Source: an uncultured Cellvibrio sp.
GTDB taxonomy: Bacteria; Pseudomonadota; Gammaproteobacteria; Pseudomonadales; Cellvibrionaceae
Length of the DNA: 5,238 nt
Assembly (NCBI GenBank): GCA_946481735.1
Contig: CAMLOU010000210.1
Span: 1 to 5,238, forward strand
Reading direction: 5' to 3'
The notes below the pieces were generated by a model that did no database searches, was not told where the DNA came from, and was given only the letters and a program-made list of their open reading frames with translations. The translations under genes were made by a program, and so were the position numbers. Below are positions 1-5,238 of the stretch, piece by piece. The number at the start of each line of letters is the position of its first letter. Within the stretch, counting starts at the first letter, position 1.

Positions 1-339
1 GATCCCGACAATTTCGGCCGCAACCGCGGTGCCTTCGGCGGTAACGTCCTGATCGAAGGCGGCGCTGAAATCCTGTTCCCCTTGCCCTTCATCAAAGACC
101 AACGCATGCTGCAATCGACCTTTTTTATCGATGCGGGCAATGTGTTTGATACAAACTGTGGCGTTGGTCAGCGTAACTGTTATGATGTCGACCTTTCCAA
201 GATCAACGCCTCCGCTGGTTTTGGTTTGACATGGATTTCCGGCTTTGGGCCTATGACATTCAGTATTGCAAGGCCACTGAAGGAAAACGAATATGATCGG
301 ACTGAATTCTTCCAATTCTCTCTCGGACAAACCTTCTGA
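1..339 (+). CDS. bamA: BamA outer membrane protein assembly factor, C-terminal fragment
   Basis: This is the 3' end of the gene: 112 codons are open from the first base and end at TGA 337-339. BamA is the central beta-barrel of the BAM complex, which folds and inserts outer-membrane proteins. The visible part matches the last strands of the barrel: a strand ending GGAEILFPLPF (residues 20-30 of the fragment), then TFFIDAGNVFDT (40-51), then GFGLTWISGFGPMTFSIA, and a terminal FQFSLGQTF. The final aromatic residue and alternating hydrophobics form the beta-signal expected of an outer-membrane barrel. As I recall it, the terminal segment is like that of Pseudomonas BamA. Two cysteines (fragment residues 53 and 60) lie in a predicted extracellular loop and could form a disulfide. 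The POTRA domains and the VRGF loop motif lie upstream of the window. The next gene, skp, follows after 38 bases with no evident terminator, so the two are probably co-transcribed. Confidence 0.96.
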   Translation, partial: DPDNFGRNRGAFGGNVLIEGGAEILFPLPFIKDQRMLQSTFFIDAGNVFDTNCGVGQRNCYDVDLSKINASAGFGLTWISGFGPMTFSIARPLKENEYDRTEFFQFSLGQTF

Positions 340-362
340 TAATAGTGTTTTAGTTGATAAAC

Positions 363-368
363 AAGAGG
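363..368 (+). promoter_or_regulatory. Ribosome binding site of skp (decides GTG start)
   Basis: AAGAGG lies 9 bases before GTG 378. It supports this non-ATG start over the in-frame TTG at 354, which lies upstream of the site. Confidence 0.7.
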
Positions 369-377
369 ATAAAAATT

Positions 378-890
378 GTGAGTGTTACCCGGAAACTCTG
401 TGCTGCATTCTTGTTGTCCATCCTGTCCGCAGTTAGCTTTGCGCAAGGCAAGGTTGTCATTCTCGACGTTCAGGCGGCTATGTTGGGTACCGAATTAGCC
501 AAGCAAAATCTGTCCAAACTGGATAAAGACCCTGAATACGCTGCGATGAAGGCAAAGCTCGATGGTCTGGTTGCAGATATGAAAAATTTACAGGCAGCGG
601 CCGAAAAAGACGGTATGACCTGGTCTGCGGAAGAGCAGGCTGAGCATCGCAAAAAAGTGGAATACCTGCGTGCAGACTACGAACTCGCCGGGAAAAAACT
701 GCAAGCCGAAAGGCAAGCGGTGATGCAGCGTGTGATGCAGGACCTGACACCAAAAACCCGTACCGTACTCGAACAGTTAATTGCTGCTGACAATATTGGT
801 CTGGTATTGAACAGCCAGGCTGCTATACATGCAGCACCGGCATTTGATATCACGCAAAAATTGACCGATATGTTAAATAAAGCCAAGTAA
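378..890 (+). CDS. skp: Skp/OmpH-family periplasmic chaperone
   Basis: The product is a 170-residue periplasmic protein of the Skp (OmpH) family, a trimeric holdase that carries unfolded outer-membrane proteins to the BAM complex. Residues 1-22 form a signal peptide: basic start (Arg5, Lys6), hydrophobic core AAFLLSILSAV, and an SFA cleavage site before Gln23. The mature part opens with a short beta strand (KVVILDVQAAMLGTE), followed by long charged alpha-helical segments (about 45-135) rich in Lys, Glu, Ala and Gln, as expected for the coiled-coil tentacles, and ends with a strand/helix closure (NIGLVLNSQAAIH). Length is close to that of E. coli Skp (about 160). The start chosen is GTG 378 because AAGAGG at 363-368 lies 9 bases upstream and the signal peptide then has a normal N-region. 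TTG 354 would add eight residues but lacks a comparable ribosome binding site. Sequence identity within this family is low, so the call rests on signal peptide, composition, length and position between bamA and lpxD. Confidence 0.9.
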   Translation: MSVTRKLCAAFLLSILSAVSFAQGKVVILDVQAAMLGTELAKQNLSKLDKDPEYAAMKAKLDGLVADMKNLQAAAEKDGMTWSAEEQAEHRKKVEYLRADYELAGKKLQAERQAVMQRVMQDLTPKTRTVLEQLIAADNIGLVLNSQAAIHAAPAFDITQKLTDMLNKAK

Positions 891-918
891 TACATCCTTC
901 TGGCTTGGGACAAATCAG

Positions 919-1944
919 GTGAAAAAATCCTATTCACTTGCCGAACTGGCTCAGTACATCGATGCTGAGCTGGTTGGCGATCCCAATCACCATGTCAGTG
1001 CGTTCGCCAGCCTGCAATCCGCACAAGCCCACGACATCAGTTTTATCGCCAGCCCTGCATACGCCAGATATCTGGCAACCTCCGGTGCAGGTGCGGTGAT
1101 TCTGAACCATGAACAGGCAACATTATTCGCTGGTAACAAATTGGTGGTCGCTAATCCTTACGTGGGTTATGCGCGTCTGACCCGGTTATTTGATCACAGC
1201 CGTACCGAAGTTGCCGGTGTTCATCCATCTGCTGTTATCGGCGATGGTGTCATGCTGGGAGAAAATGTCAGCATTGCACCCCATGCGGTGGTCGGCAGGG
1301 GAGTGAGCCTGGGCGACGGTGTTGTTGTGGGGCCCGGTACAGTGATTGGCGAAGACACGATCATCGGGAACAACACCCGGTTGATGGCCAATGTGACGAT
1401 CTATCACGGTATTTCCATCGGGAGCGACTGTATTATCCACAGTGGGTCAGTCATCGGTGCCGATGGCTTCGGCTTTGCACCCAATGGTAAGGAGTGGATC
1501 AAGATCCACCAATTGGGTAGTGTTATCATTGGTAACCGCGTCGAAATAGGCGCTTGTTCAACAGTGGATCGCGGTGCACTGGGCAATACCGTATTGGACG
1601 ATGGTGTCATCATCGATAATCTGGTTCATATAGCCCACAACGTCCGGCTGGGCAAGAACTGTGCGATGGCAGCGACCTCTGCTATTGCGGGAAGTACCAC
1701 GGTAGGTGAAAACTGTACCTTCGCTGGCGGCGTTGGTGTCGTTGGTCATATTGATATAGGCGATAATATTCATTTTACCGGTATGACCATGGTTTCCAGT
1801 TCCTTGTCTGAACCTGGCTCCTACTCCTCGGGTACACCAATATCGACAACGAAAGAGTGGCGCAAGAATGCGGTGCGTTTTCGCCAGTTGGATGCGATAG
1901 CGACTCGCCTGAGTCGTCTTGAAAAAGATGTAAAAAAAGATTGA
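919..1944 (+). CDS. lpxD: UDP-3-O-(3-hydroxyacyl)glucosamine N-acyltransferase LpxD
   Basis: LpxD performs the third step of lipid A synthesis in the cytoplasm: it transfers a 3-hydroxyacyl chain from acyl carrier protein to the 2-amino group of UDP-3-O-acylglucosamine. The 341-residue product has the same length as the E. coli enzyme. Residues 1-100 form the uridine-binding N-terminal domain. About 101-300 form a left-handed parallel beta-helix of hexapeptide repeats (for example VIGDGV, IGEDTI, IGNNTR). The C-terminus (311-341) is a charged helix. His240 in IAHN and His277 in GVVGHIDIG align with E. coli His239 (catalytic base) and His276. Met291 aligns with E. coli Met290, which is reported to limit acyl length. 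The start is GTG 919, with GGGA at 907-910 eight bases upstream; the N-terminus KSYSLAELAQYIDAELVGD fits the family. It follows skp by 28 bases, consistent with one operon. The fold is shared with LpxA, encoded 692 bases downstream. Confidence 0.98.
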   Translation: MKKSYSLAELAQYIDAELVGDPNHHVSAFASLQSAQAHDISFIASPAYARYLATSGAGAVILNHEQATLFAGNKLVVANPYVGYARLTRLFDHSRTEVAGVHPSAVIGDGVMLGENVSIAPHAVVGRGVSLGDGVVVGPGTVIGEDTIIGNNTRLMANVTIYHGISIGSDCIIHSGSVIGADGFGFAPNGKEWIKIHQLGSVIIGNRVEIGACSTVDRGALGNTVLDDGVIIDNLVHIAHNVRLGKNCAMAATSAIAGSTTVGENCTFAGGVGVVGHIDIGDNIHFTGMTMVSSSLSEPGSYSSGTPISTTKEWRKNAVRFRQLDAIATRLSRLEKDVKKD

Positions 1945-1957
1945 TCTGAATAATCGC

Positions 1958-2011
1958 GAGGCTTTTGTGTGATGTGTTGCAGTATATGTGCAACCTGAGT
2001 GCAAAAGTCTC
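1958..2011 (+). repeat. Two-tier inverted repeat in the lpxD-fabZ gap
   Basis: The gap 1945-2060 contains an outer 10-bp stem, GAGGCTTTTG at 1958-1967 pairing with CAAAAGTCTC at 2002-2011 with one G-U wobble. Inside it is a perfect 6-bp stem, GTTGCA at 1976-1981 with TGCAAC at 1989-1994, and a 7-base loop. Six T residues occur at 2018-2023 but start six bases after the stem, so this is not a textbook intrinsic terminator. It could be a partial terminator, an mRNA-stability hairpin or an operator. The structure is seen in the sequence; any function is inference. Confidence 0.55.
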
Positions 2012-2022
2012 TTCATATTTTT

Positions 2023-2028
2023 TATAAG
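2023..2028 (+). promoter_or_regulatory. Possible -10 element upstream of fabZ
   Basis: TATAAG matches five of six bases of the sigma-70 -10 consensus and lies 32 bases before the fabZ start. The best-placed -35 (TGCAAA at 2000-2005, 17-base spacer) matches only three of six and overlaps the inverted repeat. This may be chance in an AT-rich gap. Confidence 0.22.
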
Positions 2029-2060
2029 CTTAAAAGCTGAGTATGTAGGGGTCTTCGACC

Positions 2061-2498
2061 ATGATGGATGTCAATGAAATACGCGAATACTTACCTCATC
2101 GTTATCCATTTTTATTGGTCGATAGAGTCGTGGAGTTGGTGGAAGGCGAATCAATTATTGCCTACAAAAACATCACAGTGAATGAAGAAGTCTTCAATGG
2201 TCATTTCCCTCAGGCACCGATTTTTCCCGGTGTTCTGATCATTGAAGCCATGGCTCAGGCGTCCGGTATCCTGGGTTTCAAAAGCGCTAAAAAGAAACCG
2301 CAAGACGGCTCCATTTATCTGTTTGCGGGTGTCGATGATGTGCGTTTCAAACGTCAGGTAATTCCCGGCGACCGTTTACAGCTGGAGTCGCGCGTCGTCT
2401 CGGAAAAACGTGGTATCTGGAAATTCGAATGCCGTGCAACGGTCGACGGTGCCTTGGCAGCGTCTGCAACTATTTTATGTGCTGACCGTAAAATTTGA
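2061..2498 (+). CDS. fabZ: 3-hydroxyacyl-[acyl-carrier-protein] dehydratase FabZ
   Basis: FabZ removes water from 3-hydroxyacyl-ACP to give trans-2-enoyl-ACP in the type II fatty acid synthesis cycle in the cytoplasm. The 145-residue product is a single hot-dog domain. The signature is clear: [13 protein letters not shown] at 11-23, then NGHFP with catalytic His48, and [11 protein letters not shown] with catalytic Glu62. The 14-residue spacing equals that of E. coli His54 and Glu68. Further family segments are [15 protein letters not shown] (90-104) and the final strand [13 protein letters not shown] 2061 is preferred over ATG 2064 because AGGGG at 2047-2051 lies nine bases before it. FabZ and LpxA/LpxD compete for the 3-hydroxyacyl-ACP pool, so their relative levels set the phospholipid-to-lipid A balance. 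Unlike the tightly packed fabZ-lpxA junction of E. coli, this gene is flanked by gaps of 116 and 137 bases. Confidence 0.98.
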   Translation: MMDVNEIREYLPHRYPFLLVDRVVELVEGESIIAYKNITVNEEVFNGHFPQAPIFPGVLIIEAMAQASGILGFKSAKKKPQDGSIYLFAGVDDVRFKRQVIPGDRLQLESRVVSEKRGIWKFECRATVDGALAASATILCADRKI

Positions 2499-2541
2499 TC
2501 GTGCAGGCATAGGCATGGTTTGTTGATTCACTGCACTGATC
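2497..2541 (+). terminator. Hairpin at the fabZ stop codon, possible weak terminator or attenuator
   Basis: GATC plus GTGCAG at 2497-2506 pairs with CTGCAC at 2531-2536 and GATC at 2538-2541, giving 10 base pairs with one bulged T (2537) and a 24-base loop. Its 5' arm begins within the fabZ stop codon, and TTTT follows at 2542-2545. The large loop and short T run make it weaker than a standard intrinsic terminator. GCAC at 2533-2536 could instead pair with GTGC at 2546-2549, so two mutually exclusive hairpins are possible. Pairing is seen in the sequence; termination is inferred. Confidence 0.35.
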
Positions 2542-2543
2542 TT

Positions 2544-2573
2544 TTGTGCGCCTCTGTTTGCTGCTGATATTTT
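2544..2573 (+). promoter_or_regulatory. Possible sigma-70 promoter for lpxA
   Basis: TATTTT at 2568-2573 is preceded by TG at 2565-2566, the extended -10 arrangement. TTGTGC at 2544-2549 could serve as a -35 with an 18-base spacer. The -10 matches four of six and the -35 three of six consensus bases. Transcription would start near 2580, about 55 bases before lpxA. Its position just after the hairpin at the fabZ end fits a separately initiated lpxA-lpxB-rnhB transcript, but this is weak evidence. Confidence 0.27.
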
Positions 2574-2620
2574 ATCGTGAGTGATACAGGTGGATCGGCA
2601 ACACCTCAGTCAACCAGAAT

Positions 2621-2626
2621 GGTGAG
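2621..2626 (+). promoter_or_regulatory. Ribosome binding site of lpxA (decides TTG start)
   Basis: GGTGAG lies nine bases before TTG 2636. The frame is open upstream only to the stop at 2582-2584 and has no ATG, GTG or TTG codon in between, so this site and TTG 2636 together define the start. Confidence 0.65.
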
Positions 2627-2635
2627 AATAATTCC

Positions 2636-3406
2636 TTGATTGATTCACGAGCTATCATCCATCCCTCTGCCAAACTGGCCTCTGATGTTGAGGTTGGTCC
2701 CTGGTCTATTATTGGTCCCGACGTTGAAATTGGTGCGGGTACAGTTATCGCTTCCCATGTGGTTGTCAAAGGACCCACGGTTATTGGTAAAAATAATCGG
2801 ATCTATCAATTTTCATCGGTGGGAGAAGATACTCCCGACTTGAAATACAAAGGTGAGCCGACCCGCCTGGTGATCGGGGATAACAACATCATTCGCGAAG
2901 GCGTCACCATTCATCGCGGTACTATTCAGGATCGTCACGAAACCACCATCGGCAATCACAATTTATTGATGGCCTACGTACATATCGGCCACGATAGTGT
3001 GATCGGTAACCATTGTATCCTGGTGAATAACACAGCCCTGGCCGGGCATGTGCATATTGATGATTGGGCCATCCTCAGTGGCTTTACACTGGTGCATCAG
3101 TTTTGCAAGATCGGCGCGCACAGTTTTAGCGGCATGGGAACGGCAATCGGTAAGGATGTGCCTGCCTACGTTATGGTTAACGGGAGTCCGGCGGAAGCAA
3201 AAAGTGTAAATGCCGAAGGTTTGCGTCGCCGGGGGTTTACCTCCGAAGACATTACCAACATCACCAAGGCTTACAAATTGATTTATCGGCGTGGCCTGAC
3301 ACTTGATGAAGCCATTGCAGAACTGGAGCAGATGGCCAAAACCTGCAATGCCCTGAATATTCTCATCGACTCATTAAAGTCATCGTCTCGCGGCATTGTG
3401 CGATAG
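2636..3406 (+). CDS. lpxA: Acyl-[acyl-carrier-protein]--UDP-N-acetylglucosamine O-acyltransferase LpxA
   Basis: LpxA catalyses the first step of lipid A synthesis in the cytoplasm, moving a 3-hydroxyacyl chain from ACP to the 3-OH of UDP-GlcNAc. The 256-residue product (E. coli: 262) has a left-handed beta-helix of hexapeptide repeats over about 1-185 and a C-terminal helical domain ending SSSRGIVR. His119 in HIGHD aligns with catalytic His125 of E. coli. His116, His138 and His154 align with His122, His144 and His160, and Asp68 with Asp74, all at a constant offset of six. The offset arises from one missing hexapeptide near residue 15, as I recall for the Pseudomonas protein. Met167 in SGMGTAIG replaces E. 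coli Gly173, the acyl-length ruler; Met here is known to give C10 selectivity in P. aeruginosa. The start is TTG 2636, giving the family-typical MID. No upstream in-frame start exists. lpxB follows after eight bases. Confidence 0.98.
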   Translation: MIDSRAIIHPSAKLASDVEVGPWSIIGPDVEIGAGTVIASHVVVKGPTVIGKNNRIYQFSSVGEDTPDLKYKGEPTRLVIGDNNIIREGVTIHRGTIQDRHETTIGNHNLLMAYVHIGHDSVIGNHCILVNNTALAGHVHIDDWAILSGFTLVHQFCKIGAHSFSGMGTAIGKDVPAYVMVNGSPAEAKSVNAEGLRRRGFTSEDITNITKAYKLIYRRGLTLDEAIAELEQMAKTCNALNILIDSLKSSSRGIVR

Positions 3407-3414
3407 GGGGCGGG

Positions 3415-4581
3415 ATGTCGGGTCGTCTGCGTATCGGCATCGTGGTGGGAGAAGCATCGGGAGATATTCTCGGCGCCGGGCTGATGACCGCGTTGCGCAA
3501 ACATTTTCCCCAAGCGGAATTTTCCGGTATCGGTGGTCCTCGTATGCTGGCACTGGGTTTCCATTCCTTTTTTCCACAGGATCGCCTGGCGGTGATGGGG
3601 TTGGTGGAGCCGCTAAAACGTTTGCCGGAATTATTAAAAATCCGCGCTTTTTTACGCGATCATTTTATTGCCAATCCTCCCGCTGTCTTCATCGGTATTG
3701 ATGCGCCGGATTTTAACCTGACACTCGAAGGCGACCTGAAAGAAAAAGGTATTCCCACGGCTCACTATGTCAGTCCGTCGGTGTGGGCCTGGCGACAAAA
3801 GCGGGTTCATAAGATAGCGCGCTCAGTAGATTTAATGCTGACGCTCCTGCCGTTTGAAGCAGAATTTTATCAACAACATCAGGTTCCCGTTGCGTTTGTC
3901 GGCCACCATTTGGCCGATGAAATTCCATTGGATGTCGATCAGCAAGCCGCACGTAACACCTTACGCATTGCGCCGGATGCGAAAGTGGTAGCGCTATTGC
4001 CCGGTAGTCGGAGTAACGAAGTTGAGCGACTCGGTCAGCTCTTTATGGAAACCGCTGTGCATTGCCTGCGTCGTGACGCCGCGTTGCAATTTATCATTCC
4101 TGCTGCCAATGCGGATCGCTATCGACAATTGCATTTGCAGCTCAGCAGCTATGTTGACTACCCCATTCATTTGGTGAACGGTCAGTCGCAAACCGTGATG
4201 GCGGCTGCGGACGTCGTGCTGATGGCTTCTGGCACCACAGCCCTCGAAGCTATGCTATTGAAGCGCCCCATGGTAATCGCCTACAAATTATCGTGGCTTT
4301 CCTGGGCAATTTTGTCGCGTATGGTAAAGACACCTTATGTGGGCTTGCCCAACTTGCTGGCCGGGAAAAAACTGGTTCCGGAATTATTGCAGGATGATGC
4401 AACGGCAGAAAACATGAGCGCAGCCGTGATGCGTTATTTTGAGCATCCGCAAGAAACCCAGGCCCTGCGTGATACCTTTTATGACATGCATCAGTCGATA
4501 AAACGCAATGCCAGTGATCGTGCGGCTGACGCTATTGCGCAACTTGTTCAAACCAAGAGCCTTCAGCATGACGCTACCTGA
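3415..4581 (+). CDS. lpxB: Lipid A disaccharide synthase LpxB
   Basis: LpxB is a membrane-associated family GT19 glycosyltransferase that joins UDP-2,3-diacylglucosamine and lipid X to form the beta-1,6-linked disaccharide 1-phosphate of lipid A. The product has 388 residues (E. coli: 382). The N-terminal Rossmann half carries GEASGD (12-17), FSGIGGPRM (36-44), [15 protein letters not shown] (61-75), GIDAPDFN (94-101, holding the conserved aspartates 96 and 99) and [13 protein letters not shown] (118-130). The C-terminal half carries LPGSRSNEV (195-203, with Arg199 in the nucleotide-binding segment) and [21 protein letters not shown] (271-291), followed by [20 protein letters not shown]. No key motif is missing. 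Its Shine-Dalgarno AGGGG (3405-3409) overlaps the lpxA stop codon, and the gap to lpxA is eight bases, so translation of the two is probably linked. The end overlaps rnhB by 14 bases. Confidence 0.98.
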   Translation: MSGRLRIGIVVGEASGDILGAGLMTALRKHFPQAEFSGIGGPRMLALGFHSFFPQDRLAVMGLVEPLKRLPELLKIRAFLRDHFIANPPAVFIGIDAPDFNLTLEGDLKEKGIPTAHYVSPSVWAWRQKRVHKIARSVDLMLTLLPFEAEFYQQHQVPVAFVGHHLADEIPLDVDQQAARNTLRIAPDAKVVALLPGSRSNEVERLGQLFMETAVHCLRRDAALQFIIPAANADRYRQLHLQLSSYVDYPIHLVNGQSQTVMAAADVVLMASGTTALEAMLLKRPMVIAYKLSWLSWAILSRMVKTPYVGLPNLLAGKKLVPELLQDDATAENMSAAVMRYFEHPQETQALRDTFYDMHQSIKRNASDRAADAIAQLVQTKSLQHDAT

Positions 4582-5182
4582 GCCATTTATTTCATGTTAT
4601 CCGGGGCATTTGTTTGCCGGCGTTGATGAAGTCGGGCGTGGCCCTTTGGCGTGGGATGTTGTTGCAGCAGCGGTTATTCTCGACCCGGAGCGCCCCATTG
4701 ATGGTTTGAACGATTCCAAGAAGCTGTCTGAAAAACGCCGCGAATATTTATTCGAGGAAATTCAAGTACACGCGAAAAGCTGGTGCATTGCGCGGGCGAC
4801 CGTTGTTGAAATTGACCAGATTAATATTTTACAAGCCAGCTTATTGGCCATGAGGCGCGCGGTTGAAGGGCTGCATATTCAGCCGGAACATGTCCTGGTG
4901 GACGGCAATAAACTGCCGAAATGGAAATATGCTGCGGAAGCTGTGGTTAAAGGCGATAGTCGTGTAGCAGCCATCAGCGCTGCCTCCATCCTGGCGAAGG
5001 TTGCGCGCGACCGTGAGATGCTGGAGCTGGATAAGCAATATCCCGGTTATGGATTTGCCGACCACAAAGGCTATCCGACCAAAGTGCATATGGATGCTAT
5101 CGAAAAGCTGGGCATTACACCGATTCATCGCCAGTCTTATGCGCCGGTTAAGGCGCGAATTGAACAAATAGAATTATTTTAG
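4568..5182 (+). CDS. rnhB: Ribonuclease HII
   Basis: RNase HII cuts RNA in RNA-DNA hybrids and incises DNA 5' to single embedded ribonucleotides, starting ribonucleotide excision repair. The product has 204 residues (E. coli: 198). The four metal-binding acids are in place: Asp20 and Glu21 in GVDEVGRG, Asp112 in VDGN and Asp130 in VKGDS. Other family segments are [12 protein letters not shown] (47-58), [15 protein letters not shown] (85-99), [13 protein letters not shown] (136-148) and [12 protein letters not shown] (163-174). ATG 4568 is chosen because AAGAG at 4555-4559 precedes it by eight bases and the protein then begins close to the conserved core; an in-frame start at 4508 would add 20 residues with no family counterpart. 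The gene overlaps the end of lpxB by 14 bases, which suggests translational coupling. One oddity: residue 29 is Trp where the family has a near-invariant Gly (GPLxG). Confidence 0.97.
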   Translation: MTLPEPFISCYPGHLFAGVDEVGRGPLAWDVVAAAVILDPERPIDGLNDSKKLSEKRREYLFEEIQVHAKSWCIARATVVEIDQINILQASLLAMRRAVEGLHIQPEHVLVDGNKLPKWKYAAEAVVKGDSRVAAISAASILAKVARDREMLELDKQYPGYGFADHKGYPTKVHMDAIEKLGITPIHRQSYAPVKARIEQIELF

Positions 5183-5238
5183 TTTCCGATTCTGAGTAAA
5201 GGATTGGGTAGAGGTTTGTGAGACACGCCGTGAACCCG
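5183..5238 (+). other. Intergenic tail after rnhB, possible edge of a dispersed repeat
   Basis: No gene can be assigned in these 56 bases. In many gammaproteobacteria dnaE follows rnhB, but the available codons do not resemble a DnaE N-terminus. The last 20 or so bases (from about 5218, with GACACGCCGTGAACCC) resemble from memory the opening of a dispersed intergenic repeat seen in some marine and soil gammaproteobacteria. That is recall rather than evidence from the window. A GTG at 5218 opens a frame to the window end, but AGAGG at 5210-5214 is only three bases away, too close for a good ribosome binding site. Confidence 0.3.

Noticed and set aside
354..377. Upstream TTG start for skp
   Set aside because: It lies upstream of the clear ribosome binding site at 363-368 and would lengthen the signal peptide N-region without benefit.
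1558..2016. Open frame of 152 codons on the minus strand across the lpxD 3' end
   Set aside because: It lies opposite the well-conserved lpxD, has no recognisable domain or ribosome binding site, and its composition (many His, Arg, Thr) is typical of an antisense shadow.
2027..2038. Short inverted repeat AGCTT-AA-AAGCT upstream of fabZ
   Set aside because: The loop would be only two to four bases and the stem four to five pairs; it is more likely chance in an AT-rich gap.
2585..2635. N-terminal extension of lpxA in the open frame upstream of TTG 2636
   Set aside because: No ATG, GTG or TTG codon occurs in frame between the stop at 2582-2584 and TTG 2636, and the family protein normally begins at this point.
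4508..4567. Upstream start for rnhB
   Set aside because: The extra 20 residues are the lpxB coding sequence read in another frame, have no counterpart in RNase HII, and lack a better ribosome binding site.
5218..5238. Start of another CDS at GTG 5218
   Set aside because: Only seven codons are visible, the purine-rich site is three bases away, and the peptide matches no family I can name.
1..5238. Mobile element, CRISPR array, tRNA, defence or other novel system
   Set aside because: All coding capacity is taken by a conserved outer-membrane biogenesis cluster in its usual order; no transposase, spacer-repeat pattern, tRNA-like fold or unfamiliar gene is present.

Overview
The window is a bacterial chromosomal segment carrying the outer-membrane biogenesis cluster, all on the + strand, in the order bamA (3' end only), skp/ompH, lpxD, fabZ, lpxA, lpxB, rnhB. 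This order is the one known from gammaproteobacteria such as E. coli and Pseudomonas. Several details point to the Pseudomonas/Cellvibrio side rather than the enterics: the BamA C-terminus, an LpxA lacking one N-terminal hexapeptide coil relative to E. coli, and the acyl-ruler residue of LpxA. Moderate GC content would fit a Cellvibrionaceae-type organism, but the genus is a guess.

Layout: 1-339 is the last part of the BamA beta-barrel, closed by three tandem stop codons. 378-890 is the periplasmic chaperone Skp/OmpH (GTG start). 919-1944 is lpxD (GTG start). 1945-2060 is a 116-base gap with a two-tier inverted repeat. 2061-2498 is fabZ. 2499-2635 is a 137-base gap with a hairpin that begins in the fabZ stop codon. 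2636-3406 is lpxA (TTG start). 3415-4581 is lpxB. 4568-5182 is rnhB, overlapping lpxB by 14 bases. 5183-5238 holds no identifiable gene and may be the edge of a dispersed repeat.

The genes form one functional unit. LpxA, LpxD and LpxB carry out three of the early steps of lipid A synthesis (LpxC and LpxH are encoded elsewhere). FabZ draws on the same 3-hydroxyacyl-ACP pool as LpxA and LpxD but sends it to phospholipid fatty acids. BamA and Skp insert and chaperone outer-membrane proteins. RnhB (RNase HII) is a DNA-maintenance gene that rides along by position.

I found no undescribed system; this is a conserved housekeeping locus. The points worth a second look are the two structured gaps that isolate fabZ, the methionine in the LpxA acyl ruler that predicts C10 primary acyl chains, a tryptophan in place of a near-invariant glycine next to the RNase HII active site, and the run of non-ATG starts.
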